From: Sphingopyxis sp. BSN-002
GTDB lineage: Bacteria > Pseudomonadota > Alphaproteobacteria > Sphingomonadales > Sphingomonadaceae
Length of the DNA stretch: 64,000 bases
Reading direction: 5' to 3'
NCBI RefSeq assembly: GCF_022024275.1
Contig: NZ_CP091804.1
Coordinates: forward strand, 248,001 to 312,000
Under the pieces are notes generated by a model. It made no database searches. It was given only the letters and a program-made list of their open reading frames with translations, and was not told where the DNA came from. This document shows, one piece after another, positions 40,255 through 48,894 of this stretch. The stretch's first letter is position 1, and each line of letters starts with the position of its first letter. The position numbers and the translations under genes were made by a program.

Positions 40255-41247
40255 ATGGTGCTGGATTTTCTGAAGAAGCAGTTCGTCGACGTCATTGAAT
40301 GGTTCGAGGAGCCCGGCCAGCTGGCATGGCGCGTCCCCTTCACCGACAATGAGATTCAGCAGGGCGCACAGCTGACCGTGCGCGACGGACAGGTTGCCGC
40401 TTTCCTCAACGAGGGGCGGCTGGCCGACTATTTCACTGCCGGCCTTCACACGCTGGAAACAGCGAACCTGCCGATCCTGACCAACCTGCTCAACTGGGAC
40501 AAGGCGTTCAAATCGCCATTCAAGTCGGACGTCGTCTTCTTTTCGCTGCGCGAACAGGCCGGGTTGAAATGGGGCACGACGCAGCCGATCACTGTGCGCG
40601 ACGCCGACTTCGGGCCGCTGCGCATCCGCGCCTTCGGCAGCTATTCGATCCGCATCGAGGATCTGGAGAATTTTGCAACGCGTGTACTCGGTACGCTGGG
40701 CGGGATGACCGTCGGCGCGCTTGAGCCGCAATTGCGCGCCGCGATCCAGACCTCGCTGGCCACCGCCCTTGGCGGCGGCGGCATCGCGTTTCTCGACCTT
40801 GCCGCGAACCAGCAGGCGCTGTCGGACAGGATCAAGGCCGAAGTCGACAAGGCCTTTGCCGAATGGGGGCTGTCGTGCCCGACCTTCTTCGTCGAAAGCG
40901 TGTCGCTGCCGGAGGAAGTGCAGCGCCATCTCGACAAGGGCAGCTCGATGCGCGCGATCGGCGACCTTGATCGCTATGCCAAGTTCCAGGCCGCGGAGGC
41001 GCTGGAAAAAGCGGCCGATAACGACGGCGGCATTGCCGGGCTCGGCGCCGGGATCGCCGCCGCCGCGAGTCTCGGCGGGGTGATGGCGCAAGGGCTGGGT
41101 GCCGCATCGGCGCCGGTCGCGGGCGGCACCGCAGGCGAAGACCCCTTCGCGCTGCTCGAAAAGCTCCACAAATTGCTCAGCATCGGCGCGATAACGCAGC
41201 AGGAGTTCGACGCGAAAAAGACCGAGATTCTAGCCCGCGTGAAATAA
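40255..41247 (+). CDS. SPFH (virion core protein-like) protein with C-terminal SHOCT
   Basis: A 330-residue protein. It begins with DFLKKQFVDVIEWFEEPGQLAWRVP (family start, read in part) and continues as an SPFH/Band-7 fold (LREQAGLKWGTTQPITVRDADFG, FGSYSIRI) like the YdjI/YdjL group. After a Gly/Ala-rich hinge it ends in a SHOCT motif (EKLHKLLSIGAITQQEFDAKKTEIL). It is first in a run of eight tightly spaced genes with polyamine enzymes. SPFH proteins scaffold membrane microdomains; here it may gather the downstream membrane proteins. The ATG at 40255 is preferred over an in-frame TTG at 40237. Confidence 0.85.
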   Translation: MVLDFLKKQFVDVIEWFEEPGQLAWRVPFTDNEIQQGAQLTVRDGQVAAFLNEGRLADYFTAGLHTLETANLPILTNLLNWDKAFKSPFKSDVVFFSLREQAGLKWGTTQPITVRDADFGPLRIRAFGSYSIRIEDLENFATRVLGTLGGMTVGALEPQLRAAIQTSLATALGGGGIAFLDLAANQQALSDRIKAEVDKAFAEWGLSCPTFFVESVSLPEEVQRHLDKGSSMRAIGDLDRYAKFQAAEALEKAADNDGGIAGLGAGIAAAASLGGVMAQGLGAASAPVAGGTAGEDPFALLEKLHKLLSIGAITQQEFDAKKTEILARVK

Positions 41248-41272
41248 GCGGCAATCCGGGGGAGTCGCCGCG

Positions 41273-41944
41273 ATGCAATCAGGTCTGTCCTGTCCATCCT
41301 GCGGGGCGGCGGTGCCGGTGCGCAGCGCAGCCCTGCCCTATGTCACCTGCAGCTATTGCCAGACGCTGATCCGGCGCGAGGGTGGCGACATCGAGGCGAT
41401 CGGCAAGGTCGCTGTGCTGCCCTTCGATGTCTCGCCCCTCCAGCTCGGCTCGACGGTCGGTTGGCGCGGCGCGCGCTTCACGCTCGTCGGCCGCGTCCGC
41501 TGGGGATGGGAGGATGGATCGTGGAACGAATGGTTCGCCGAAGGTACCGACGGCGTACACCGCTGGCTGGGCGAGGCGATGGGCAGTTTCCTGATCAGCG
41601 AAGAACGTCCCGATCTGCTCGACCTGCCGCCGATCCGCGCCTTTGCCGCGGGTGAGCCACTGAACCCCGGCGCGACGGTGATGGTCGGCGAAAGCCTGTT
41701 CGAGGCCAGCGACCTCAAGCAGGCGTCCTGCCTCGGCAGCGAGGGCGACCTTCCTTTCATAACGGCGATCGGCACCGCGATCACCAGCGTCGATTTCCGC
41801 AGCCCCGACGGCGCGGCGCTCAGCCTGCAGCGCGAGGCCGGCGGCGCGTCGGCCTGGCTCGGCGAATATCTGGAGCTTGACCAGCTCGCACCCGCCAATC
41901 TGCGGGCGATCGAGGGCTGGGCGATTCCGGCGGAGATGCGATGA
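41273..41944 (+). CDS. DUF4178 protein with N-terminal zinc ribbon (first copy)
   Basis: A 223-residue protein. CPSC and CSYC pairs (residues ~7-30) form a zinc ribbon. The rest (VGWRGARFTLVGRVRWGWEDGSWNEWF) matches the DUF4178 pattern. No membrane segment is seen. Its stop overlaps the start of the second DUF4178 gene (ATGA). DUF4178 proteins commonly accompany SPFH, DUF350 and polyamine genes; the molecular role is not known. Confidence 0.8.
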   Translation: MQSGLSCPSCGAAVPVRSAALPYVTCSYCQTLIRREGGDIEAIGKVAVLPFDVSPLQLGSTVGWRGARFTLVGRVRWGWEDGSWNEWFAEGTDGVHRWLGEAMGSFLISEERPDLLDLPPIRAFAAGEPLNPGATVMVGESLFEASDLKQASCLGSEGDLPFITAIGTAITSVDFRSPDGAALSLQREAGGASAWLGEYLELDQLAPANLRAIEGWAIPAEMR

Positions 41945-43302
41945 CCGCGTCGCGCGCCATCGAATGCCCCTCATGCGGCGGCGCCATCGCGATCAAGGCC
42001 GCGGGCCATTCGGTGACGCTTGGCTGCCAATATTGCGGCGCGCTGCTCGACGTCGCGCATCCCGACGTCGCAGTAATCTCGACCTACGAAGGCGCCGTGC
42101 GCAGCCTGCCCCTGCCGCTCGGTGCGCGCGGCACGCTGTTCGAAACCGAATGGGAGGTTATCGGCGCGCTCGAGCGTAGCGACGACGAAATCGGCTGGAC
42201 CGAATTCCTGCTGTTCAATCCTTATGCCGGCTATCGCTGGCTCGTTTCGAGCGAGGGCGAATGGCAGTTCGGTACCATGCTTCTCGACCGCCCTGTTCCC
42301 GACGGCGACGTCACAATATGGCGCAGCAAGGAATATGATCTCGACTATGATCCAGCCTCGACGACGACCGATCGGGTCGTCGGCGAATTCTATTGGCGGG
42401 TCCGCGCGGGCGATCGGGTGAATGCCGCAACCTACAGCTGCGACGATGAGACGCTGTCGGCCGAGTGGACCGGCGACGAGATCAACTGGACCCAGTTGAT
42501 TCCGCTCAGCGACTATACGATCCGCACCGCCTTCGGCCCGCCTGCCGGCGCGCCGCGCAAGACCTTTGGACGCAAGGGCGGGCCGCCACGGCCCGGCGGG
42601 GCCGCTGCATCATCGCCCGGTTTTTTGAGCCGCGCCCACGACGATTTCATGAGCGCGCGCGCGATGCGCCAGGACGATCTCATGAAGATGTTCCTGATCG
42701 GACTGGCAACGATCATGGCGTCCCTGTTTGTCATGGTCGGGTTCGGCATTTCGACCCAATCGGTGGAAAACACCCTGAATGTAGCCGTAGACGGGCAGGA
42801 GCAGAGCCTGACGATCGGTACGCTCACGATCAACCGGCCACACCAGCCGGTGACGATCAGCGCGCGGTCGAGCAGCTTCGACAACCGCTGGATCGATCTT
42901 GACTATATGCTGGTCGACCGCGCGACACAGCGCGCCCACACCGCCTATGGCGTGGTCGAACGCTATTCGGGCAGCGACGGCGACGGCCCGTGGACCGAAG
43001 GCGGTTATTCGGCGACGGTCAAATTTTCGTCGATCCCGCGCGGAACCTATGACGTGGTCGTCGATGCCGGCGCCCATGCCTGGCCCGCGCCGCTGACGAG
43101 CTCGATCATGCCCCCCGCACCGCCGTCCGGATCGGAGCCAGGCCCATGGGACCTGCCGCAAGCTACCTCTTGGTCAGACGGCGAACGGATCGAGCTTCGC
43201 TTCACGGCGAGCGCCGGCGGCATCATGTGGAGCAATTTGTGGCTGGAGATGGCCCTGTTGTTCGGGCTGCCACTGCTTATCCTCTGGTGGCGGGCGGATT
43301 AG
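41941..43302 (+). CDS. DUF4178 zinc-ribbon protein with membrane segments (second copy)
   Basis: A 453-residue protein. A zinc ribbon (CPSC, CQYC; residues ~9-32) and a DUF4178 domain (TEFLLFNPYAGYRWL) are followed by a Pro/Gly-rich linker, a membrane helix (MFLIGLATIMASLFVMVGF, about 249-267), an outward beta-rich domain and a C-terminal helix (MALLFGLPLLILWW). It is a longer paralogue of the preceding gene. The topology suggests a cytoplasmic metal-binding head and an external domain. Confidence 0.8.
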   Translation: MTASRAIECPSCGGAIAIKAAGHSVTLGCQYCGALLDVAHPDVAVISTYEGAVRSLPLPLGARGTLFETEWEVIGALERSDDEIGWTEFLLFNPYAGYRWLVSSEGEWQFGTMLLDRPVPDGDVTIWRSKEYDLDYDPASTTTDRVVGEFYWRVRAGDRVNAATYSCDDETLSAEWTGDEINWTQLIPLSDYTIRTAFGPPAGAPRKTFGRKGGPPRPGGAAASSPGFLSRAHDDFMSARAMRQDDLMKMFLIGLATIMASLFVMVGFGISTQSVENTLNVAVDGQEQSLTIGTLTINRPHQPVTISARSSSFDNRWIDLDYMLVDRATQRAHTAYGVVERYSGSDGDGPWTEGGYSATVKFSSIPRGTYDVVVDAGAHAWPAPLTSSIMPPAPPSGSEPGPWDLPQATSWSDGERIELRFTASAGGIMWSNLWLEMALLFGLPLLILWWRAD

Positions 43303-43312
43303 GAGCGATGCG

Positions 43313-43456
43313 ATGACCCAACGCCTTTATCTGTTCGCAGCCTGGTGCTTCCTGATCTTCGCCGGATCGGTCGCCGCCTCCTATTACGCCTGGTCGCCCT
43401 TCTCGGACGAAGACCACGGCGGGACCGCCACAGTACGCGGCCCGACCCACAAATAA
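43313..43456 (+). CDS. Small membrane protein (47 residues), unknown function
   Basis: ATG at 43313 preceded by AGGAGCG encodes 47 residues with one hydrophobic segment (LYLFAAWCFLIFAGSVAASYY) and a hydrophilic acidic tail ending GPTHK. It begins 10 bases after the DUF4178 stop and is followed 20 bases later by the DUF350 gene. Position in a tight run supports it being real; I do not recognise the family. Confidence 0.6.
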   Translation: MTQRLYLFAAWCFLIFAGSVAASYYAWSPFSDEDHGGTATVRGPTHK

Positions 43457-43476
43457 TCACGCGCGAAAGGACAGTC

Positions 43477-43686
43477 ATGCTGACAACCGATATATTCCTC
43501 GCCACCCTGGTCTATGCCGTGGTCGGCATCATCATCTTCATCGCCAGCTTCGTGCTGGTCGACCTCCTGACCCCCGGCAAGCTGTGGGCGGAGATCATCG
43601 AACGCAAGAATATGGCGGTGGCATTGCTCGCCGGTGCAGTGGCGATCAGCATTTCGAACATCATTGCCGCGGTCATGCATGGCTGA
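43477..43686 (+). CDS. DUF350 small membrane protein
   Basis: A 69-residue protein with two membrane helices (TLVYAVVGIIIFIASFVLVDLL, quoted in part, and AVALLAGAVAISISNIIAAV) separated by TPGKLWAEIIERKNM, the typical DUF350/YjfL half-unit. The start at 43477 has AAAGG upstream. The stop overlaps the next gene by eight bases. DUF350 proteins are frequent neighbours of AdoMet decarboxylase and spermidine-synthase genes. Confidence 0.82.
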   Translation: MLTTDIFLATLVYAVVGIIIFIASFVLVDLLTPGKLWAEIIERKNMAVALLAGAVAISISNIIAAVMHG

Positions 43687-45211
43687 AGAAGAAGGGCCCA
43701 AGGTCGACGGGCCTTCGCTTGCCTTTGTCCTGCTTCTCTCGGTTCTGGTCGTTGCGACCTGCGGGCTGATCTACGAGCTGCTGGCGGGAACGCTCGCCAG
43801 CTATCTGCTCGGCGACAGCGTTACCCAGTTTTCGACCGTTATCGGCGCCTATCTGTTCGCGATGGGGATCGGCAGCTGGCTGTCGCGCTATGTCCATGGC
43901 GACGAGCTCGGCATTTTCCTGCGCGTCGAGCTGATGATCGCGCTGCTCGGCGGCTGGTCGGCCGCGGCACTGTTCCTGCTGTTCCCGGTCGTCGGCGACT
44001 TCCGCTTCGCGCTCTACACGCTGGTCTTGGCGATCGGCACGCTCGTCGGGCTCGAAATTCCGCTGCTCATCCGCATCCTGAAAAACCGCTTCGCCTTTCG
44101 CGAGCTCGTTTCGAACGTGCTGACCTTCGACTATGTCGGCGCCCTGCTCGCCTCGGTGCTCTTCCCGCTCGTGCTGGTTCCGCAGTTGGGCATGATCCGT
44201 ACCGGTTTCGTATTCGGGATCGCCAATGTCGCGGTGGCGCTGGCGCTGATCTGGGTGCTCCGGCGGTCGCGGCGGGTCGGGTGGGATCTCGCCGCCGCGC
44301 TGCTCGTCCTCGCGACGCTGGTCGGCGGGCTCGCCAATGCCGAACAATTGCAACGCTGGTCCGAGGTCGCCTTCTACGACGAGCCTGTGGTCTACGCCCG
44401 CTCGACGCGCTTTCAACGGATCGTCCTCACACGCCGCGGCGATGACCTTCGCCTGTATCTCAACGGGAACCTGCAATTCTCCTCGCGCGACGAATATCGC
44501 TATCATGAGGCGCTGGTCTGGCCTGCGCTGGGCCGCGTCGCCGATCCCGCCAATGTCCTGATCCTCGGCGGTGGTGACGGGCTGGCGGCGCGCGAGGTGT
44601 TGCGCGACCCGAAGGTCCGTGCGGTCACGCTGGTCGACCTGGACCCCGAAATGACGCGGTTGTTCCGCGACAGCCGCACGCTGGCAGCACTCAATCGCGG
44701 CTCGCTCGCCTCCCCCCGGCTTCGCGTTGAAAATGCCGATGCCTTCGGCTGGATCCGACGTGCGCGGGGATCGTACGACGTCATCATCGTCGATTTTCCC
44801 GACCCTACCGAGTTCGCGCTCGGCAAGCTTTATACCGAAAGCTTCTATCGCGAGGTCGCGCGCATCCTGAAACCCGATGGCGTGATGACGGTGCAGAGCA
44901 CTTCCCCGCTGATCGCGCCGCGATCTTATTGGACCGTGGCGTCGACACTGGAGGCGGCCGGCCTGACAGCGCGGGGTTATCACGCCTATGTTCCAAGCTT
45001 TGGCGAATGGGGTTTTACCATGGCAGGTCATGGGGCGTTGCCGGCGACCCCGCGGCTGCCCGCGGGGTTACGCTTCCTGACCGCCGAGAGCGAGCCGCTC
45101 ATGTATGATTTTCCGCCCGACATGGCGCGGCGACCGACGCCGGTGAACCGGCTGGACAATCAGGCCCTGGTGCGAAGCTTCGCCGAGGAATGGGGCCATT
45201 ATGAGGGATGA
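43679..45211 (+). CDS. Membrane-bound spermidine synthase-like aminopropyltransferase
   Basis: A 510-residue protein. The first ~210 residues form about seven membrane helices (LAFVLLLSVLVVATCGLIY onward). The C-terminal part is a spermidine-synthase/methyltransferase fold with VLILGGGDGLAAREVLRD, VTLVDLDPEMT and IIVDFPDPTEFALGKLYTES. These match the decarboxylated-AdoMet and catalytic-Asp regions of SpeE. With the SpeD gene nearby it likely transfers aminopropyl groups at the membrane; the acceptor amine is unknown. It overlaps the next gene by 11 bases. Confidence 0.87.
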   Translation: MAEEEGPKVDGPSLAFVLLLSVLVVATCGLIYELLAGTLASYLLGDSVTQFSTVIGAYLFAMGIGSWLSRYVHGDELGIFLRVELMIALLGGWSAAALFLLFPVVGDFRFALYTLVLAIGTLVGLEIPLLIRILKNRFAFRELVSNVLTFDYVGALLASVLFPLVLVPQLGMIRTGFVFGIANVAVALALIWVLRRSRRVGWDLAAALLVLATLVGGLANAEQLQRWSEVAFYDEPVVYARSTRFQRIVLTRRGDDLRLYLNGNLQFSSRDEYRYHEALVWPALGRVADPANVLILGGGDGLAAREVLRDPKVRAVTLVDLDPEMTRLFRDSRTLAALNRGSLASPRLRVENADAFGWIRRARGSYDVIIVDFPDPTEFALGKLYTESFYREVARILKPDGVMTVQSTSPLIAPRSYWTVASTLEAAGLTARGYHAYVPSFGEWGFTMAGHGALPATPRLPAGLRFLTAESEPLMYDFPPDMARRPTPVNRLDNQALVRSFAEEWGHYEG

Positions 45212-46826
45212 GCCGACGCGCCGTGGATTGTTGGTACGCGGCGCCGGTTTGGCGGCCGCGGCAATGCTTCCCGGCGGGTGCAGCGAGGCCCGCGCCTTTC
45301 CCGGTACGCTGGACGGCGTGGATATGGCGCGCGGGCACCGGCTTCGCGATCGCGGCTTTCCCGCGCCAGCAGGCGCCGACGAGGAAACGGTCGGCATCCT
45401 GATCGCGGGCGGCGGAGTCGCGGGGCTCGCGGCGGCGTGGACGCTCGCCGAGGCGGGCTATGACGATTTCCAGGTTCATGAGCTGGAGGACCGGGCCGGC
45501 GGCAATGCCCGGTCGGGCCGTAACACGGTGTCGGCCTATCCGCTCGGCGCCCATTATCTGCCCGTCCCCAACCGCGAAGCGCGCGCGCTCCGTCATATGC
45601 TCGATCGTTTCGGAATGGTTGTCGGGACCGATGCGGACGGCGCGCCACGCTACGACCCGTACCAGCTCTGCGCCGATCTGGAGGAACGGCTGTTATGGCG
45701 CGGCCAGTGGCAGGAAGGGCTATATCCGCAAAAGGGCCTGACGCCAGACGATGCGGCGCAACGCGATGCCTTTTTCGCGCGTATGGATGCCTATCGCCGC
45801 GCGGTCGGACGCGACGGGCGGCCCGCCTTTGCCGTTCCCAGCGCCTATTCGAGCCGCGACGAGGAATATCGGGCGCTCGACCGACAGAGTTTCGGTGCGT
45901 GGCTGCGCGCCAACGGCTTCGACTCGCCCCCGCTTCGCGCGCACCTGCGCTACTGCTGCCGCGACGATTACGGGACCGAGCCCGATCAGCTCTCGGCCTG
46001 GGCGGGCATCCATTATTTCGCCTCGCGCCGCGGATGGGCCGCCGGCGGCGACGGCGGCCGTGAACTGACCTGGCCCGAGGGGAACGGGAGGCTGGTTGCG
46101 CTGATGGGCGGCCGCTTGGGCGATCGCATTCGCCCCGCCAGCACCATCTTTCGGGTCGAGCGCGACGGCGACGGCGTGATCGTCGACCGCTTCGATCATC
46201 GGCAGAAACGGTCGGTGCGCACCCGTGCGCGCGCCGCGATCATCGCAATGCCGCATTTCGTCGCATCGCGGGTAGCCCCCGCAGCGGCGCCGGGCGCTTC
46301 CTTCTCCTATGCGCCGTGGATCGTCGCCAACGTGACGGTGGGCCGTCCGCCACGTGGCCGGGGGGCGCCGCTGGCTTGGGACAATGTCTCGGCGAGCAGC
46401 GAGTCACTCGGTTATGTCGTCGCGGCGCACCAGACGGGAGCCGCGGCAGGCGGATCGCGGGTGCTCACCTGGTACCTGCCGCTGTCGCGCGAGACTCCCG
46501 CCGACGCGCGCAGGATCCTCCAGCGCCGAAGCCTAGACGACTGGCAAAAGCTTGTCGCGGACGACCTGCTGGCGATGAACCCCGATCTCGACGGCGCTAT
46601 CGAGCGCATCGACATCTGGCGCTGGGGCCATGCGATGATCCGCCCGGTTCCCGGCTTTCTGTCCGATCCCGCCCGCGCCGCCGCGCAGCAGCTCGCGCCG
46701 CCGATCTTTCACGCCCATTCGGACATCAGCGGACTGTCCCTTTTCGAAGAAGCGCATTATCGAGGTGTAACCGCGGCCGAGGCCGCGATGCAGACCATCG
46801 GCCACAAGTTCACGAGCCTTATCTGA
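45201..46826 (+). CDS. Tat-exported lipoprotein-like FAD-dependent amine-oxidase-type oxidoreductase
   Basis: A 541-residue protein. The N-terminus has a twin-arginine-type TRRGLLVRG and a lipobox-like LPGGC near residue 27. The FAD dinucleotide-binding motif ILIAGGGVAGLAAAWTLAEAG is read from about residue 66 (quoted in part), followed by ELEDRAGGNARSG, the GG-doublet pattern of flavin amine oxidases. The C-terminus (ISGLSLFEEAHYRGVTAAE) supplies the second FAD contact. Placed between spermidine-synthase-like and SpeD genes, it may oxidise a polyamine; that is inference. Confidence 0.83.
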   Translation: MRDEPTRRGLLVRGAGLAAAAMLPGGCSEARAFPGTLDGVDMARGHRLRDRGFPAPAGADEETVGILIAGGGVAGLAAAWTLAEAGYDDFQVHELEDRAGGNARSGRNTVSAYPLGAHYLPVPNREARALRHMLDRFGMVVGTDADGAPRYDPYQLCADLEERLLWRGQWQEGLYPQKGLTPDDAAQRDAFFARMDAYRRAVGRDGRPAFAVPSAYSSRDEEYRALDRQSFGAWLRANGFDSPPLRAHLRYCCRDDYGTEPDQLSAWAGIHYFASRRGWAAGGDGGRELTWPEGNGRLVALMGGRLGDRIRPASTIFRVERDGDGVIVDRFDHRQKRSVRTRARAAIIAMPHFVASRVAPAAAPGASFSYAPWIVANVTVGRPPRGRGAPLAWDNVSASSESLGYVVAAHQTGAAAGGSRVLTWYLPLSRETPADARRILQRRSLDDWQKLVADDLLAMNPDLDGAIERIDIWRWGHAMIRPVPGFLSDPARAAAQQLAPPIFHAHSDISGLSLFEEAHYRGVTAAEAAMQTIGHKFTSLI

Positions 46827-46828
46827 CC

Positions 46829-47203
46829 ATGTCCTCGCGTCCCTTCCTTCACGGCCTGCACCTGATCGCCGATCTGACAGCGCGTGAACGGCTCGACGAT
46901 CCGGACTTCATCGCCGCGGTCCTGCGCGATGCCGCCGCGGCGGCGAAGGTCACGCTGCTCGAGTTGCGGCTGCACCATTTCGGCGAAGGAGGCGGCGTGA
47001 CCGGCGTCGCGCTATTGGCCGAGTCGCACATCTCGATCCACACCTGGCCGGAAGACAACCTTGCTGCGGTCGATATTTTTGTCTGTGGAGCACAGGCCGA
47101 TCCGGAGGCAGCGCTGACCGAAATGACATCCGCCCTTGCCGCGAAGGTTTTGAAGGTCGCCCGCATCGAGCGACTTGCAGGATCCATTTCGGACACAAGC
47201 TGA
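46829..47203 (+). CDS. speD: S-adenosylmethionine decarboxylase proenzyme
   Basis: A 124-residue pyruvoyl enzyme that makes decarboxylated AdoMet, the aminopropyl donor. The self-cleavage site ESHISIHTWPE gives the pyruvoyl from S66, with H71 and C86 (IFVCG) at the same spacing as the processing residues of the Thermotoga-type enzyme (S63, H68, C83). It starts two bases after the flavoprotein stop and is the last gene of the eight-gene cluster. Confidence 0.92.
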   Translation: MSSRPFLHGLHLIADLTARERLDDPDFIAAVLRDAAAAAKVTLLELRLHHFGEGGGVTGVALLAESHISIHTWPEDNLAAVDIFVCGAQADPEAALTEMTSALAAKVLKVARIERLAGSISDTS

Positions 47204-47337
47204 TCTCTGGCCGATAGCGGACTGACAGCTTCCGGTGGCCAAAGCGAAGAAGCCGCGATGGAAATCGACCGGCTTGGCTATGCGGGGGGCGCAGTAGCAA
47301 AGCCATTGAAGCGGGTTGGATTTCTTCGGTTCCGGCC

Positions 47338-47347
47338 TGTATATACG
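47338..47347. promoter_or_regulatory. Putative HutC-type operator at the gntR start
   Basis: TGTATATACG, one mismatch from the palindrome TGTATATACA, lies four bases before the regulator's ATG at 47352. The same palindrome, perfect, lies upstream of the TonB receptor operon. The position suggests autorepression. Confidence 0.6.
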
Positions 47348-47351
47348 ACCT

Positions 47352-48152
47352 ATGAGTTCCTCTTCATTAGTTTCGCGTGGCGCGGTCGGACAAGCGACTC
47401 CGGAATCCGCCGGAATTGTGGAAGTTGTTGTTCACAACGCCGACCATGCGTCGCCCCGCTATGCGATTATCAAACAATCTATCTCGGACGCCGTCCGCGA
47501 CGGCCGATTGAGATCGGGCGACCGTGTTCCCTCCGAGGCAGAACTCGTCGACCAATTCAATGTCTCGCGCATGACCGCAAACCGGGCCTTGCGCGAGCTT
47601 CAGGCCGCTGGCGTCATCGTCCGGAGAGCCGGCATCGGATCGTTCATTGCCGAGCCCAGACCCATCGGGCAGATGATCGAGATCCGTAACATCGCCGACG
47701 AGATTCGCGAGCGGGGCCACGTCTATCGCGCCCGCGTGATCCAGAATGTTGCTGAACGAGCGAGCGCAGAGAGTGCCCCGCTGCTTGCGGTCCCCGTGGG
47801 GACGAAGCTGTTCCATTCGATCATCGTTCATCATGAAGCCGAATTTCCGATCCAGCTCGAGGAACGCGTCGTCCTCGCATCGATCGCACCTCACTATGGT
47901 GACATGGATTTTACCGCGACGACGCCCAACGAGTATCTCACGCGCATCGCGCCGCTCGAACGTGTCGAGCATCGGGTCTGCGCGATGATGCCCGACGAGC
48001 GCGTCCGCGCGATGCTCGGCCTCGAAGCCGGCGAGCCCGTGTTGCGGATGACGCGGCGAACATGGAGCCGCGGACGTCTGGTGTCGCACGCATGGCTGAC
48101 GCATCCCGGCACCCGGTTCGAGCTGTCAGCGGCCTTTTCGATCGACGACTGA
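47352..48152 (+). CDS. GntR/HutC-family transcriptional regulator
   Basis: A 266-residue repressor-type regulator. The N-terminal winged HTH (YAIIKQSISDAVRDGRLRSG, VPSEAELVDQFNVSRMTANR, then LQAAGVIVRRAGIGSF) is followed by a UTRA ligand domain (IRNIADEIRERGHVYRARV to WLTHPGTRFELSA). The sequence is closest in style to HutC histidine-utilisation repressors, but no hut genes are nearby. It converges on, and is separated by four bases from, the PepSY-PepSY-TonB operon, which it likely controls through a shared operator. Confidence 0.88.
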   Translation: MSSSSLVSRGAVGQATPESAGIVEVVVHNADHASPRYAIIKQSISDAVRDGRLRSGDRVPSEAELVDQFNVSRMTANRALRELQAAGVIVRRAGIGSFIAEPRPIGQMIEIRNIADEIRERGHVYRARVIQNVAERASAESAPLLAVPVGTKLFHSIIVHHEAEFPIQLEERVVLASIAPHYGDMDFTATTPNEYLTRIAPLERVEHRVCAMMPDERVRAMLGLEAGEPVLRMTRRTWSRGRLVSHAWLTHPGTRFELSAAFSIDD

Positions 48153-48156
48153 ACGG

Positions 48157-48894
48157 TCAGGTGGCGTCCCTCGTTATCACCACCGGCTTGCGACGGCGGC
48201 GCAGCCAACGGAAATCGGCGCGGCTGAAACTCTTGAACAGGAGATAGAAGCCCGTTCCCGACAGCCATAATGCCCCGAACGCAACGAAGATGATCAGCGG
48301 ATGGTTGAAGCTCTTCCGATTCAGATAATCCATATTGTGGAGCATCCAGAAGAAGTCCCACGTTCGCCAGGTATCGCCGCGCATGACAAGGAACCGGGCG
48401 GTATCGAGCGAGACATAGGCGCTGCTGTTCTCTTCATCGGCGAAGTCGACGCGCCACATCGGCCCTTCGAAATCTCGCGCCTCAAGGTTCGGCCTGGACA
48501 GCACGCTGACCGCCCGGATGGGCGCCTCGTTCATCATGGACGCTATCTCGCGGGCCATGTCCTGATCGACGCGGATCTGCGCACCGCTGGTTGCATCGAC
48601 CAACCGGATGCCTTTGGGGCTGTGAACTTCATAGACGGCGCGCGCACCGAGATCGCGGAGCACCAGCCCATTGACAGGCTCGCCATTCGGCAGCCCTGCG
48701 AGCGCGGCATAATCGCCGGCAGGCAACGGATGCGCGTGACTCATGCCACCGCCGTGGCCGCCGACCTTGTCCTTGTCGAGCAGCGCCATCACCGAGCCGC
48801 TGAGTGCCCAGAGAAGAAATTGCAGGCCGAGGATCAGGCCGACCCATTTATGGACGCGGCGGAAGAACAGCGGCGTCAGGCGAAAGCTTTTCAT
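48157..48894 (-). CDS. PepSY-associated membrane protein (second of pair)
   Basis: A 245-residue membrane protein. An N-terminal helix (HKWVGLILGLQFLLWALSGS) is followed by a periplasmic PepSY-like domain with a His-rich loop (GGHGGGMSHAHP), then WMLHNMDYLNR and a C-terminal helix (PLIIFVAFGALWLSGTGFYLL). The HKW...LHxMDY arrangement is typical of PepSY_TM proteins, several of which act as ferric-siderophore reductases. The start at 48894 overlaps the previous gene's stop (ATGA). Confidence 0.83.
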   Translation of the reverse strand: MKSFRLTPLFFRRVHKWVGLILGLQFLLWALSGSVMALLDKDKVGGHGGGMSHAHPLPAGDYAALAGLPNGEPVNGLVLRDLGARAVYEVHSPKGIRLVDATSGAQIRVDQDMAREIASMMNEAPIRAVSVLSRPNLEARDFEGPMWRVDFADEENSSAYVSLDTARFLVMRGDTWRTWDFFWMLHNMDYLNRKSFNHPLIIFVAFGALWLSGTGFYLLFKSFSRADFRWLRRRRKPVVITRDAT

